Positions 26,025 through 36,147 are shown, counted from the first letter of the stretch. The stretch: DNA of 64,000 nucleotides from Mesorhizobium sp. Z1-4 (GCF_004000235.1 NZ_RCIO01000002.1:761501-825500), one strand, 5' to 3'. The notes: generated from the sequence alone by a model not told the origin. Translations and numbers: made by a program.

Positions 26025-26440
26025 GCACGGTGATTGATTGTTCGGTTGCCATCAATTGGGTGATGCCGGACGAACGCAACGAAGGTGTGGATCGGCTGCT
26101 CGATCGCGTGATCGAGCGAGGCGGGGCGGTTCCGTCACTGTTCAGGGTCGAAGTAGGCAATGCACTTCTTACCGGCTTGCTCAGAAAGCGTATCACGCCC
26201 GACTTCCTGGGGCGGGCTGTCGGACGCCTCGGTGAGTTACCTTTGCATGCCGATGTGAGGGGAGCGGACTTTGTCTGGACAACATGCGTTGATCTTGCAA
26301 CGACATACGACCTCACGCTCTATGATGCCGTCTATCTGGAGTTGGCCTTACGCCTTCGGCTTCCGCTTGCAACTCTGGACAAGAAGCTGGCGGGCGCTGC
26401 AGAAAATGCCGGCGTAGCTCTCGACTGGACAGAACTTTGA
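26021..26440 (+). CDS. vapC: VapC-type PIN-domain toxin
   Basis: A 139-residue PIN-domain endoribonuclease. The acidic residues that bind Mg are visible: Asp in TVIDCSVAINW, Glu in FRVEVGNALL, Asp in LTLYDAVYLELA and Asp in ATLDKKLAG. The start is an unusual TTG at 26021 that overlaps the antitoxin stop (TTGA), which keeps toxin translation coupled to and below that of the antitoxin. Related toxins cleave initiator tRNA or rRNA. The pair interrupts an operon of otherwise closely spaced genes. Confidence 0.9.
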   Translation: MSTVIDCSVAINWVMPDERNEGVDRLLDRVIERGGAVPSLFRVEVGNALLTGLLRKRITPDFLGRAVGRLGELPLHADVRGADFVWTTCVDLATTYDLTLYDAVYLELALRLRLPLATLDKKLAGAAENAGVALDWTEL

Positions 26441-26453
26441 GGCCGTGAGCTAG

Positions 26454-27740
26454 ATGAACCTCCTGCGCGACAATGAACTGATCTACGGGCGGCTCTTGCC
26501 AATCAGCGAGCCGCATCTGATCGAGCGTTACAACAAGGCGCTCAAGGCGTTCGGGTTGCGGCCGACCGCGCTCGACGGGTTCGAGATTGATCGCACCGGT
26601 TTCTCACCGCAGATCGCGGCCGAGCTGGACGACCCGCACTATCTCGATCCCAACGAGGTCAATCGCCGCTTCATCATCCTCACGCCGCAGCAGATCGATC
26701 TTCCGGTCGTGCACACTGCCTTCTCCAACACCTCGCAGCTCGTCTACGAGTTCATGTCTCGCAATGCGCGAGCCATCGATGCGCTGACGATCAAGGACGT
26801 CATCTATGGCGAGATCGAAGACTCGGTCTCCAAGGTCGAAGATATCGAGGATCTGCTGTCCATCAACCAGGTCGAGTTCCGCGTGCTGTCGGCCGATGAC
26901 GTTGTGGGCAAGGCGTCCGAGCTCGGAACGCTGGTCGACCGGCTGAAGATGGAGCCCGAGGCCTGGCGCGACGACAAGATGCTGGAGCGCATGGTCGACC
27001 TTGCAAAGGTCACCGGCGACATCCGCGAAAACACGCTGGTGCCGGACCAGGTGGTGTTTCGCCACAACGCTTACTGGACCAGCCATTTCGGCGGGCTTTA
27101 TGTTTTCATCGATCCGGATGTGACGACCGTCATTTGCGACCCGACGGCACCCGGTTTCCGCCGTTCGCGACCCTGGCAGGTGAGCTATCTGTCGCTGCGC
27201 GACCCGGCCCGTGTTTTCCATTTTCTCGCCTCGACCGGCCGGCTCGATCTGCCGCGCGCGTCATGGATGGAAAAGGCGGATTATCTGGAACACCGCGCCG
27301 GGCTGGTCGTGCGCGAGCTGGTTCACCGGAAAGAACCCAAACAGGACATCGGCGGGCTCGATCGCGTGTGGCTGCAAAGCTGGATCCATGCCAATGCAGA
27401 CATGATCAACGGCGACGGCCGCTTTCCGTTTCTCAACGCGGCGAAGCGCGAACTCGCCCAACTCGGCCATTTGCGGGTAGATGAAATCCGGCCTGAGTTC
27501 CGCTTTCTGGTCGTACGCGCCAAGCCCGATCACCCCGACGCCTGGCTGACCAACCGGCTGATCTCGGATTTCGTGCCGAGCGATTTTCTGTCGCGTTACG
27601 TCTTCAACAAGCAGGGCTTTTATGCCGATTACGGCCAATTCGATGCCGTTTGGCGGCGTTATGTTGTCGATACGCTCAAAAGCACATATCTCAGTGACAA
27701 AGATGGGTTCCGGGCACGTCTCTACGGGCTTGAGGACTGA
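26454..27740 (+). CDS. Uncharacterised protein, DUF6638-like
   Basis: A 428-residue soluble protein opening MNLLRDNELIYGRLLPISEP, which I associate with the DUF6638 family of rhizobia; function unknown. I see no catalytic motif. It is mixed alpha/beta with conserved-looking stretches such as LVVRELVHRKEPKQDIGGLD and FVPSDFLSRYVFNKQGFY. It follows the toxin stop by 13 bp and precedes the DUF2333-like gene by 17 bp. It therefore probably belongs to the cluster that begins at 21470, separated from it only by the inserted toxin-antitoxin pair. Confidence 0.7.
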   Translation: MNLLRDNELIYGRLLPISEPHLIERYNKALKAFGLRPTALDGFEIDRTGFSPQIAAELDDPHYLDPNEVNRRFIILTPQQIDLPVVHTAFSNTSQLVYEFMSRNARAIDALTIKDVIYGEIEDSVSKVEDIEDLLSINQVEFRVLSADDVVGKASELGTLVDRLKMEPEAWRDDKMLERMVDLAKVTGDIRENTLVPDQVVFRHNAYWTSHFGGLYVFIDPDVTTVICDPTAPGFRRSRPWQVSYLSLRDPARVFHFLASTGRLDLPRASWMEKADYLEHRAGLVVRELVHRKEPKQDIGGLDRVWLQSWIHANADMINGDGRFPFLNAAKRELAQLGHLRVDEIRPEFRFLVVRAKPDHPDAWLTNRLISDFVPSDFLSRYVFNKQGFYADYGQFDAVWRRYVVDTLKSTYLSDKDGFRARLYGLED

Positions 27741-27757
27741 ACAGGGACCGGCCGGAC

Positions 27758-28867
27758 ATGCTTGATCCAATCGTGAATTTCTTCACCCGTATCTTTCATG
27801 CGCTGGGGCGCGGCATCGGCTTGCTGGTGGCCTGGATCATGTGGCCGTTCCTCGCCGCTGGACGCTGGTATGCGCGGCGCGGCTGGCTGATCAAGGGGCC
27901 GATCGGCATTTTCCTGCTCGTGCTTGCCGGGCTCTACGTCTATTTCGTCTGGAACTCGCAGAGTTGGACGGGTTTCGATGTCAAATACGCGACGGCGTAT
28001 GAATTCAATCAGCGCAACAACTCGGCCGGCGCCGAGGTGGCTGATGCCGCCGGCACCTGCAGCCGTTCGGCGATCGCGGACGTAACGGCCGACCTGATCG
28101 ACCTCAATGTGAACCAGAACGCGTGGATTTCTTCCATGCTGCTCTACAAGCTCGGCCTTTTCGGCGTCGACTGGGATCACACGCCTTTTCTCGACAACAA
28201 GGCGTCGTTCCAGCGCGGCATCAACCAGGCGGTAAGGCGCACGACAGTCGAGCTTGTCGATACGCTCGGACGCGTTCGCGGTACGTCGCAGGTGGACCAG
28301 AACCTGCAGGATGCACGCGGCAATATGCAGTTCGACGAGGAGACCTGGTATTTCGGCCTGAACCCGTTCGGCCCGAAAACCCCGACACCGTCCTTCTATC
28401 GCTCGGCTATTCGCGACCTCGCCAATTTCAACGGCAAGCTTGGAAGCTGCGATGCCACCTTCGACGGGCGTGCCGACAATCTGCTCACCTTTATCGACCG
28501 CATCGCCAACGATATCGGCTCGACCTCCGACATTCTTCGCGAGCGGTCGGAAAACTACAATCGCGGCTGGTTCGATACCCGCGCCGACGACCGGTTCTGG
28601 TTCAGCTTCGGACAGCTCTACGGCTATTACGGGATCATGAGGGCGGCACGCGCCGATTTCCATGACATCGTGCAATCGCGCGGCCTTGCACCACTGTGGG
28701 ACCGGCTGGACGATCAGTTCGAAGCCGCACTGCAGCTGCAGCCGCTGATCATTTCCAATGGCCGCGAGGCCGGCTGGATCATGCCGACGCACCTGGCGAC
28801 GATGGGCTTCTACGTGCTCAGGGTGCGCACCAACCTGACCGAGATCAGGGACGTCCTGGACAGATAG
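27758..28867 (+). CDS. DUF2333-like inner-membrane protein
   Basis: A 369-residue protein with two closely spaced hydrophobic stretches near the N-terminus (IGLLVAWIMWPFLAAGRWYA and IGIFLLVLAGLYVYFVW, about residues 20-65). A large soluble part, probably periplasmic, carries the features I link to DUF2333 (DETWYFGLNPFGPKTPTPSF, NRGWFDTRADDRFWFSFGQL). It is the only membrane protein in the cluster and could anchor the ATPase assembly to the envelope. GCCCTCT-ACTGTCG-AGAGGGC at 28881-28901 just downstream is a stem without a T-run. The function is unknown. Confidence 0.75.
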   Translation: MLDPIVNFFTRIFHALGRGIGLLVAWIMWPFLAAGRWYARRGWLIKGPIGIFLLVLAGLYVYFVWNSQSWTGFDVKYATAYEFNQRNNSAGAEVADAAGTCSRSAIADVTADLIDLNVNQNAWISSMLLYKLGLFGVDWDHTPFLDNKASFQRGINQAVRRTTVELVDTLGRVRGTSQVDQNLQDARGNMQFDEETWYFGLNPFGPKTPTPSFYRSAIRDLANFNGKLGSCDATFDGRADNLLTFIDRIANDIGSTSDILRERSENYNRGWFDTRADDRFWFSFGQLYGYYGIMRAARADFHDIVQSRGLAPLWDRLDDQFEAALQLQPLIISNGREAGWIMPTHLATMGFYVLRVRTNLTEIRDVLDR

Positions 28868-29072
28868 CGAACTGCGATTGGCCCTCTACTGTCGAGAGGG
28901 CAGCGGATACGCCTGTGCGCCCGGCCTGTCGCATTCCGTGCATTTAACGGCAGTTTCTGAATGGCGGGCGGCGCGACTTGGATTTAGTCCGATTGTCGTC
29001 CGCCGTTGTTGAGAACGGCCGGACGCGATTGCACGTCAGGCAAACCACGACACATCAAGGGGAGGCAGTCGA

Positions 29073-30752
29073 ATGGCCGAGGTAAAGTCCGATATCGAAA
29101 TCGCTCGGGCGGCGAAGAAAAAGCCGATCATGGAGATCGGCGCCAAACTCGGCATTCCGTCAGAACATCTCCTGCCGTTCGGGCATGACAAGGCAAAACT
29201 GTCATCCGAGTTCATCGCTTCCAAGCGCGGCGAGAAAGACGGCAAGCTGATCCTGGTGACGGCGATCAACCCGACGCCGGCCGGCGAAGGCAAGACAACC
29301 ACAACCGTGGGTCTTGGCGACGGTCTCAACCGGATCGGCAAGAATGCGGCGATCTGTATTCGCGAGGCCTCGCTGGGGCCGAATTTCGGCATGAAGGGCG
29401 GTGCCGCAGGCGGAGGCTATGCGCAGATCGTGCCGATGGAGGACATGAACCTCCACTTCACGGGCGATTTCCACGCCATCACGACCGCGCACAATCTCCT
29501 GTCGGCGATGATCGACAACCACATCTATTGGGGCAACGAGCTCGGCATCGATATTCGCCGCGTTACCTGGCGGCGGGTGATGGACATGAACGACCGTGCC
29601 TTACGCCAGATCAACGTTTCGCTCGGCGGTGTGGCGAACGGTTTCCCCCGCGAGACCGGCTTCGACATCACCGTTGCTTCCGAGGTGATGGCGATCCTGT
29701 GCCTGGCGACCGATCTCGCCGATCTCGAAAAGCGCCTTGGCGACATCATCGTTGCCTACCGCCGCGACAAGACCGCGGTCTATGCGCGTGACATCAAGGC
29801 CGACCGCGCGATGGCGGTGCTGCTGAAAGACGCGATGTCGCCCAATCTGGTGCAGACGCTGGAGAACAACCCTGCCTTCGTGCATGGCGGTCCGTTCGCC
29901 AACATCGCGCATGGCTGCAATTCCGTTGTGGCGACGCAGACGGCGCTGAAGCTCGCCGACTACGTGGTCACCGAAGCCGGTTTCGGCGCCGATCTCGGGG
30001 CGGAGAAGTTCTTCGATATCAAGTGCCGCAAGGCCGGGCTCAAGCCGTCGGCGGTCGTCATCGTCGCTACCGTGCGCGCGCTGAAAATGAACGGTGGGGT
30101 CAAGAAGGAAGACCTGGGCAAGGAAGACGCGAAGGCCGTCACCAAGGGCTGCGCAAACCTTGGTCGTCACATCGAAAATGTGAAGCAGTTCGGCGTGCCG
30201 GCCGTCGTCGCGATCAATCATTTTGTTGCCGACACGGACGCCGAGATCGACGCGGTGAAAAAATACGTCGCAGCACAGGGGGCCGAAGCAATTCTGTGCC
30301 GGCACTGGGCAAAGGGCTCGGAAGGCACCGTCGATCTCGCGCACAAGGTCGTCGAGCTGGCAGATAGCGGCATGGCGCAGTTTTCGCCGCTCTATCCGGA
30401 TGACATGCCGCTCTTTGAAAAGATCAACACCATCGTGAAACGCATCTATCGCGGATCGGAAGCGATTGCCGACAAAAGCGTGCGCGCCCAGCTTCAGCAA
30501 TGGGAAGAGGCCGGCTACGGCAATCTGCCGGTCTGCATGGCAAAGACCCAATATTCCTTCTCGACCGACCCCAACCTTCGCGGTGCGCCGGTCGATCATG
30601 TTGTGCCGGTGCGCGAAGTACGCCTGTCGGCGGGAGCGGGTTTCGTCGTCGCCATCTGCGGTGAGATCATGACCATGCCCGGCCTGCCGCGCACGCCCGC
30701 CTCGGAGAAGATTTTCCTTAACGATGACGGCCTGATCGAAGGACTGTTTTAG
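29073..30752 (+). CDS. fhs: Formate-tetrahydrofolate ligase
   Basis: A 559-residue Fhs enzyme: P-loop [13 protein letters not shown], the signature [19 protein letters not shown] (split over adjoining pieces), [15 protein letters not shown] and [20 protein letters not shown]. It joins formate to tetrahydrofolate at the cost of ATP, making 10-formyl-THF for one-carbon metabolism in the cytoplasm. Length and motifs are complete. AAGGGGAGG sits before the ATG at 29073. Upstream, 28868-29072 holds a hairpin but no riboswitch that I can recognise. Confidence 0.97.
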   Translation: MAEVKSDIEIARAAKKKPIMEIGAKLGIPSEHLLPFGHDKAKLSSEFIASKRGEKDGKLILVTAINPTPAGEGKTTTTVGLGDGLNRIGKNAAICIREASLGPNFGMKGGAAGGGYAQIVPMEDMNLHFTGDFHAITTAHNLLSAMIDNHIYWGNELGIDIRRVTWRRVMDMNDRALRQINVSLGGVANGFPRETGFDITVASEVMAILCLATDLADLEKRLGDIIVAYRRDKTAVYARDIKADRAMAVLLKDAMSPNLVQTLENNPAFVHGGPFANIAHGCNSVVATQTALKLADYVVTEAGFGADLGAEKFFDIKCRKAGLKPSAVVIVATVRALKMNGGVKKEDLGKEDAKAVTKGCANLGRHIENVKQFGVPAVVAINHFVADTDAEIDAVKKYVAAQGAEAILCRHWAKGSEGTVDLAHKVVELADSGMAQFSPLYPDDMPLFEKINTIVKRIYRGSEAIADKSVRAQLQQWEEAGYGNLPVCMAKTQYSFSTDPNLRGAPVDHVVPVREVRLSAGAGFVVAICGEIMTMPGLPRTPASEKIFLNDDGLIEGLF

Positions 30753-30840
30753 CACCGCGCCCGATAGACGGACGAACGTGCCCGCCATGCTCGGCTGCTA
30801 ACCGGTTGCACTCAATTCAGCCAGCGGTCATACGAACGGG

Positions 30841-32148
30841 ATGGACACTTTCGGGCGACCGACAATCGCGAAGTGGGGCTGGCTGCTCTGGCGCCTGACA
30901 CGTCGGCTGTGGTTGCGCGCCACGCTGATATCGCTGCTGGCGGTTGCCGCCGCGCTGATCTCGATCGTGATCACGCCTTATCTTCCCAGTGGTCTTTCGG
31001 CGAAGATCGGCGCGGATGCGGTCGACAACATCCTCAACATCATCGCGACGAGCATGCTGGCGGTCACAACCTTTTCGCTGTCCACCATGGTCGCGTCCTA
31101 TTCGGCGGCTTCCACGAGCGTCACGCCGCGTGCCACCAAACTTCTGATCGAGGACCGCACAACGCTCAACGTTCTCGCGACATTCGTGGGTTCGTTCCTG
31201 TTCTCTGTCGTCGGCATCGTCACGCTTTCCATGAATGCCTATGGCGAGCAGGGGCGGGTCATCCTGTTTGCCGTGACAATTCTGGTCATCCTTCTCATCG
31301 TGGTCACATTGCTGCGGTGGATCGACTATCTGATCCGCCTCGGCCGGGTTGGTGAAACCACGGAGGAGGTTGAGAAGGCCGTTACGCATGCAATGAGAGC
31401 CCGTGCCGACATGCCGAATCTGGGCGGCGTGCGCTGGGACGGCAGCAAGCCGCTGCCCGACAATGCACGACCTGTATTCGCGGCGAGGATCGGCTATGTG
31501 CAGCATGTCGACATCGGTGCGATCTCGTCGAGGGCAGGGGAGTTCGGTGCGCGCGTCTATCTCGGCGCACTGCCCGGCACCTTCGCCGACCTCAACCGCC
31601 CGATTGCCTGGGTAACGGGCGCGAAGGGCGATTTCGACCCGGCACACATTGCCAGTGCTTTCACCATCGCCAATGACCGCTCCTTCGACCAGGATCCGCG
31701 TTTCGGCCTGTGTGTGCTGGCCGAAATCGCCTCGCGCGCCCTGTCGCCCGGCATCAACGACCCGGGAACCGCAATCGACGTCATCGGCCGTGCGGTAAGG
31801 GTTCTCTCCATTTGGGCCAACGCGGACCGTGGCGAAGGTACGGGACCGCGGTTCGGAAATGTCTACGTTCCGCCGATCCGTATCGAGGAACTGTTTGAGG
31901 ACATGCTGGTACCGATTGCGCGCGACGGAGCACATCTGGCCGAGGTGCAGATACGGCTGCAGAAAGCCTATGGCGCGCTCGCATGCAATGGCGACAGCCG
32001 CTTCCAGTCGGCCGCGCTGAAATACTCCAGGATATCGCTGCAAAGAGCCGAAGCGGCTCTGACCTCTGAGTTTGACCTGAAGCGGGTCCGCGCCGCAGCC
32101 GCGCAGGTGAAGGCGCGTGCGAAAAATGGCCGAGCCGCACGCAAATGA
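30841..32148 (+). CDS. DUF2254 family membrane protein
   Basis: A 435-residue protein with about four membrane helices in the first 180 residues (LISLLAVAAALISIVITPYL, ILNIIATSMLAVTTFSLSTM, ATFVGSFLFSVVGIVTLSM, VILFAVTILVILLIVVTLL). The cytoplasmic C-terminal part carries the DUF2254 signature RFGLCVLAEIASRALSPGIN followed by DPGTA. The function of the family is unknown. Its stop overlaps the start of the PAP2 phosphatase by 4 bp, so they are co-translated. Confidence 0.85.
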   Translation: MDTFGRPTIAKWGWLLWRLTRRLWLRATLISLLAVAAALISIVITPYLPSGLSAKIGADAVDNILNIIATSMLAVTTFSLSTMVASYSAASTSVTPRATKLLIEDRTTLNVLATFVGSFLFSVVGIVTLSMNAYGEQGRVILFAVTILVILLIVVTLLRWIDYLIRLGRVGETTEEVEKAVTHAMRARADMPNLGGVRWDGSKPLPDNARPVFAARIGYVQHVDIGAISSRAGEFGARVYLGALPGTFADLNRPIAWVTGAKGDFDPAHIASAFTIANDRSFDQDPRFGLCVLAEIASRALSPGINDPGTAIDVIGRAVRVLSIWANADRGEGTGPRFGNVYVPPIRIEELFEDMLVPIARDGAHLAEVQIRLQKAYGALACNGDSRFQSAALKYSRISLQRAEAALTSEFDLKRVRAAAAQVKARAKNGRAARK

Positions 32149-32840
32149 ACATTGATGCCTCCACGACGCGGCGCAGGGCCGCGGTCCCCGTTGCGCTTCT
32201 CACCTGCATCGCCGCGGCGGCTTTTGTATTCCTGCGCATCGCAAATGCGGTTCGAAGCGAAGAGATCGTCGTTCTCGACCGGGCAATCCTGCTGTGGTTC
32301 CGTAACCCCCAAAACCCTGCCGATCCCCTCGGTCCGCCGTGGTTTGAGGAAACGGTTGCAGAAATCACCGCGCTTGGCGGCTATCCCGTGCTCACCGTGC
32401 TGATCGCCTCGGTGGCAGGCTATCTGCTTTTGTCGCGGAAGTTCGGCCCGGCTGCCTATCTGCTTGGGTCCATCGGTGCCGGTACCGTACTCAGCCAGTT
32501 GCTCAAGCTCGTCTACGCGAGGCCACGGCCGGACCTGGTGAACCACCTTGTGGATACGTTCACGGCGAGCTTCCCGAGCGGCCACGCGACGATGGCGACC
32601 GTCGTTTACCTGACGCTTGCGGCGCTCATCGTTCTCTTCGTCGGCAAGCCACTTATTCGTATCTATGTGATCACGGCCGCGATTTTACTGGCGCTCGCGG
32701 TGGGCACGAGCCGCATTTATCTCGGTGTCCACTGGCCGAGCGACGTTCTTGCCGGCTGGGCTCTCGGTACTGCATGGGCGGCCATTTCCTGGCTGGTTTT
32801 CGACTGGCTTCACGCGCGCCGCTGGGGTGAACCCGAATAG
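32145..32840 (+). CDS. PAP2-family membrane phosphatase
   Basis: A 231-residue membrane protein with the three PAP2 phosphatase motifs: KLVYARPRP, FPSGHAT (catalytic His) and SRIYLGVHWPSDVLAG. Around six helices are predicted. Likely substrates are lipid phosphates such as undecaprenyl pyrophosphate or phosphatidate, hydrolysed on the outer face of the inner membrane. It is coupled to the DUF2254 gene by a 4-bp overlap. Confidence 0.9.
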   Translation: MNIDASTTRRRAAVPVALLTCIAAAAFVFLRIANAVRSEEIVVLDRAILLWFRNPQNPADPLGPPWFEETVAEITALGGYPVLTVLIASVAGYLLLSRKFGPAAYLLGSIGAGTVLSQLLKLVYARPRPDLVNHLVDTFTASFPSGHATMATVVYLTLAALIVLFVGKPLIRIYVITAAILLALAVGTSRIYLGVHWPSDVLAGWALGTAWAAISWLVFDWLHARRWGEPE

Positions 32841-32888
32841 GCGCATCATGAGTTGCGCGGCAGAGCTTTCGCCGCTATTGATTTCGCC

Positions 32889-32936
32889 ATGAACGCGATT
32901 TCGACCAACAACAACTGGTGGTGGGGCTGCTCCTAG
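32889..32936 (+). CDS. trpL: trp operon leader peptide
   Basis: A 15-codon reading frame encoding MNAISTNNNWWWGCS with three consecutive Trp codons, directly before an attenuator and trpE(G). Ribosome stalling at these codons when tryptophan is short would allow the antiterminator to form. Rhizobial trpL peptides with three Trp codons are well known. Confidence 0.93.
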   Translation: MNAISTNNNWWWGCS

Positions 32937-33002
32937 CGGCTGACGAAACGCGTGTTCTGAAGACATGTTGGCCGCAACGGGATAACCGGGCGGCCATTTT
33001 TT
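32936..33002 (+). promoter_or_regulatory. trp attenuator (antiterminator and terminator)
   Basis: The terminator is GGCCGC (32970-32975) paired with GCGGCC (32990-32995), with an inner CGG/CCG pairing, then A and six T (32997-33002). The competing antiterminator pairs GCGGCTGA (32936-32943) with TTGGCCGC (32968-32975), 8 bp with two G-U pairs. The two share segment 32970-32975 and are mutually exclusive. Confidence 0.88.
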
Positions 33003-33037
33003 ATGTCCCGCCCCAGGCGAAGGACGGAGACTGAAAA

Positions 33038-35227
33038 ATGGTGATCGAAACGCTCGAAGACGGCGCGGAACGCTTCGTGACAAAGGGCGGTGTCACGATC
33101 ACGCGGCGGCGTCACGAGACGCCTTATGAGGGCGCAATAGACAAATATGTCGATGCGCTGGATTCGCGGCGTGGCTGTGTGTTTTCTTCCAACTACGAGT
33201 ATCCGGGGCGTTATACGCGCTGGGATACCGCGATCGTGGATCCGCCGCTCGGCATTACGGCACGAGGACGCGCTGTGCGCATCGAAGCGCTGAATGCGCG
33301 CGGCGCGGTACTTGTCCCGCTTATTGCCGACGCCTTGACCGGCAAGGACGACCTGTCGGTTGACGAGGTAACTGAGCACAGCGTCAGATTGCATGTTGCC
33401 GAGCCGAAACGCATTGTCGCCGAAGAGGAACGCTCGCGCGCGCCGACGGTGTTTTCCGTGCTGCGTGTGCTTGTCGATCTGTTCCGCTGCGATCAAGACG
33501 ACAATCTCGGTTTCTACGGCGCTTTCGGCTACGATCTGGCGCTGCAGTTCGACCCGATCGAACAGAAGCTCGAGCGCGGCGAAAGCCAGCGCGACCTCGT
33601 ACTCTACCTGCCCGACGAAATTCTGGTCGTCGATCACCACGCCGCCAGGGCATGGCACGACCGGTATGACTTCTCCGGCGCCGGCTATTCGACCGAGGGG
33701 CTTGAGCGTGGTGGTGATGAAGTACCGTTCGCGCCGGCGGCGGCCATTCCGCCACGCGGCGACCACGAGCCCGGCGAATATGCACGACTGGTCGAGAAGG
33801 CAAAAGAAAGCTTCCGGCGCGGCGACCTTTTCGAAGTCGTGCCCGGACAGCTGTTTTACGAACGATGCGAATCCAAACCGTCGCAAATCTCGCGCCGTCT
33901 GAAGGCGATAAACCCGTCGCCCTATTCCTTCTTCATCAATCTGGGCGAGCGCGAATATCTGATCGGCGCGTCGCCCGAGATGTTCGTGCGGGTGTCTGGC
34001 CGGCGCGTCGAGACCTGTCCGATTTCGGGCACCATCCGCCGCGGCGACGACGCCATTTCCGACAGCGAGCAGATCCTGAAGCTGCTCAATTCGAAGAAGG
34101 ACGAGTCGGAACTCACCATGTGCTCCGACGTCGACCGCAACGACAAAAGCCGTGTCTGCGAGCCAGGCTCGGTGCGCGTGATCGGTCGGCGTCAGATCGA
34201 GATGTATTCGCGTCTCATTCACACCGTCGATCATATCGAGGGCAGACTGCGCGAAGGCATGGACGCGTTCGATGCCTTTCTCAGCCACGCCTGGGCCGTG
34301 ACGGTAACCGGCGCGCCCAAACTTTGGGCGATGCGCTTCATCGAAAACAACGAGAAGAGCGCACGCGGATGGTATGGCGGCGCGGTCGGAATGGTGCATT
34401 TCAACGGCAATCTGAATACCGGGCTGACACTGCGAACGATCCGCATCAAGGACGGACTGGCGGAGGTGCGGGCCGGAGCGACGCTGCTCAACGATTCCAA
34501 CCCGGAAGAAGAAGAGGCGGAGACCGAGCTCAAGGCTTCCGCGATGCTTTCAGCGATCCGCGATGCCACTGGAGGAAATGCGCCCAGTGCCGAACGAAGC
34601 GCGGCCCGTGTCGGCGACGGGCTTTCGATCCTGCTTGTCGATCACGAGGACAGCTTCGTCCACACGCTGGCGAACTACTTCCGTCAGACCGGGGCGCAGG
34701 TGTCCACCGTTCGCTCGCCGGTATCGGACGCCGTGTTCGACCGGATCGATCCCGATCTCGTCGTGCTTTCACCTGGGCCAGGGTCGCCGAAGGATTTCGA
34801 TTGCAAAGCCACGATTGAAAGGTCGCGGGCACGAAATCTGCCGATATTCGGCGTGTGCCTTGGTTTGCAGGCGCTGGCAGAAGCCTTTGGCGGCGAGTTG
34901 CGACAGCTCCGCGAGCCGATGCATGGCAAACCCTCGCGCATCAGGATCAACGAGCCGGGCATCGTGTTCTCGGGGCTGCCGAGCGAAGTGACGGTCGGGC
35001 GCTACCACTCGATTTTCGCCGATCCCGTCAAGCTGCCGCCGGAGTTTACGATCACCGCTGAAACCGAGGACGGAGTGGTGATGGCAATCGAACATAGCAG
35101 TGCTCCGATTGCCGCAGTGCAGTTTCACCCCGAATCCATTATGTCGCTCGGACAGAATGCCGGCATGCGCATGATCGAGAACGTGGTTGCGCACCTGCCC
35201 CGCAAGGCTGGGGCGAAGGCTGCCTGA
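33038..35227 (+). CDS. trpE: Fused anthranilate synthase TrpE(G)
   Basis: A 729-residue fusion, the same length as the rhizobial enzyme. Residues 1 to about 520 are the chorismate-using component I ([23 protein letters not shown], in part; [32 protein letters not shown]). After a short linker, residues from about 530 are the glutamine amidotransferase, with nucleophile Cys607 in GVCLGLQAL and the His-Glu end in [10 protein letters not shown]. It turns chorismate and glutamine into anthranilate, the first step of tryptophan synthesis. Control by trpL attenuation is explicit in the leader; no trpDC is adjacent. Confidence 0.97.
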   Translation: MVIETLEDGAERFVTKGGVTITRRRHETPYEGAIDKYVDALDSRRGCVFSSNYEYPGRYTRWDTAIVDPPLGITARGRAVRIEALNARGAVLVPLIADALTGKDDLSVDEVTEHSVRLHVAEPKRIVAEEERSRAPTVFSVLRVLVDLFRCDQDDNLGFYGAFGYDLALQFDPIEQKLERGESQRDLVLYLPDEILVVDHHAARAWHDRYDFSGAGYSTEGLERGGDEVPFAPAAAIPPRGDHEPGEYARLVEKAKESFRRGDLFEVVPGQLFYERCESKPSQISRRLKAINPSPYSFFINLGEREYLIGASPEMFVRVSGRRVETCPISGTIRRGDDAISDSEQILKLLNSKKDESELTMCSDVDRNDKSRVCEPGSVRVIGRRQIEMYSRLIHTVDHIEGRLREGMDAFDAFLSHAWAVTVTGAPKLWAMRFIENNEKSARGWYGGAVGMVHFNGNLNTGLTLRTIRIKDGLAEVRAGATLLNDSNPEEEEAETELKASAMLSAIRDATGGNAPSAERSAARVGDGLSILLVDHEDSFVHTLANYFRQTGAQVSTVRSPVSDAVFDRIDPDLVVLSPGPGSPKDFDCKATIERSRARNLPIFGVCLGLQALAEAFGGELRQLREPMHGKPSRIRINEPGIVFSGLPSEVTVGRYHSIFADPVKLPPEFTITAETEDGVVMAIEHSSAPIAAVQFHPESIMSLGQNAGMRMIENVVAHLPRKAGAKAA

Positions 35228-35241
35228 CTGGAGACAAGCTG

Positions 35242-36147
35242 ATGTCGAAGAGGCGCGTCCGGGCGCTTGCGAGCTGGTCGATCGTGATCGCCTTCGCGGT
35301 CATGGCGCTGAAGTTCGTCGCATGGCGGATGACCGGCTCGGTCGCGCTGTTGTCGGACGCGCTGGAATCGATCGTCAATGTGATTGCCGCCGTCGCCGCG
35401 CTCTGGGCGATCAGGCTTTCGCACAAGCCGGCGGACCAGACGCACCAGCACGGTCATCACAAAGCCGAATACTTCTCGGCCGTGCTGGAAGGTGTCCTGA
35501 TTGTCATTGCCGCATTGCTGATCGTCTTCGAGGTCTGGCGCGCCTGGCAGACGCCGGTCGTACTCGATGCTCCGTGGACGGGGCTTGCGGTCAACGGCGT
35601 GGCTACGGTGGTGAATACGGCCTGGGCAACCGTGCTTTTGCGGGCCGCGCGCGCCCACAAATCGCCGGCGCTCGATGCCGACAGCCGTCATCTGTTTTCG
35701 GATGTGGCGACCTCCGTCGGTGTGATCGTTGGACTGATCTGTGCCGTGCTGACCGGCTGGTTCTGGCTCGACTCGGTGTTGGCACTCATCGTGGCGCTCA
35801 ATATTTTATGGCAGGGCTGGAAGGTCATCTCGACGTCGGTCGACGGGCTCATGGATCGCGCCGTCGGACTTGAGGATCATATCCGTATCCGCGATATTAT
35901 CTCCGCCGTCTCAAAAGGCGCCATCGAAGTACATGATCTCAAGACGCGGATCGCCGGTCGCGCGACCTTCATCGAATTTCACCTTGTCGTCGACGCGGAC
36001 ATGACGGTGAGGGACAGCCATGTGATCTGCGACCGTATCGAGGAGGCCCTGCAAGCCGAAATACCGTCGGTGCGCGTTCTCATTCATGTCGAACCGGAAC
36101 ATGAGGCGAAACTGCCCGCCGGCTCCAGTGCGGTGCCGTTCGCGTGA
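35242..36147 (+). CDS. Cation diffusion facilitator (CDF) metal exporter
   Basis: A 301-residue CDF transporter with six predicted helices, a His-rich loop (HQHGHHKAEYFS) and the C-terminal cytoplasmic dimerisation domain (VHDLKTRIAGRATFIEFHLVV). Metal-site residues are in SDALES (helix 2) and HLFSDVATS (helix 5). Helix 5 has the HxxxD of zinc or iron exporters, while the second acidic residue of helix 2 is replaced by Ser, so the metal is uncertain. It lies 14 bp after trpE and overlaps the AbrB-like gene by 4 bp. Confidence 0.9.
   Translation: MSKRRVRALASWSIVIAFAVMALKFVAWRMTGSVALLSDALESIVNVIAAVAALWAIRLSHKPADQTHQHGHHKAEYFSAVLEGVLIVIAALLIVFEVWRAWQTPVVLDAPWTGLAVNGVATVVNTAWATVLLRAARAHKSPALDADSRHLFSDVATSVGVIVGLICAVLTGWFWLDSVLALIVALNILWQGWKVISTSVDGLMDRAVGLEDHIRIRDIISAVSKGAIEVHDLKTRIAGRATFIEFHLVVDADMTVRDSHVICDRIEEALQAEIPSVRVLIHVEPEHEAKLPAGSSAVPFA

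Noticed and set aside
28868-29072. Folate-type riboswitch before fhs
   Set aside because: One hairpin (28881-28901) is present, but it lies close to the previous gene and the remaining leader shows no conserved core that I know.
29601-30788. 395-codon open frame antisense to fhs
   Set aside because: fhs has all catalytic motifs; the antisense frame has none.
32933-34399. 488-codon open frame antisense to trpE
   Set aside because: trpE(G) is unmistakable on the plus strand; the antisense frame would also cover the trp attenuator.
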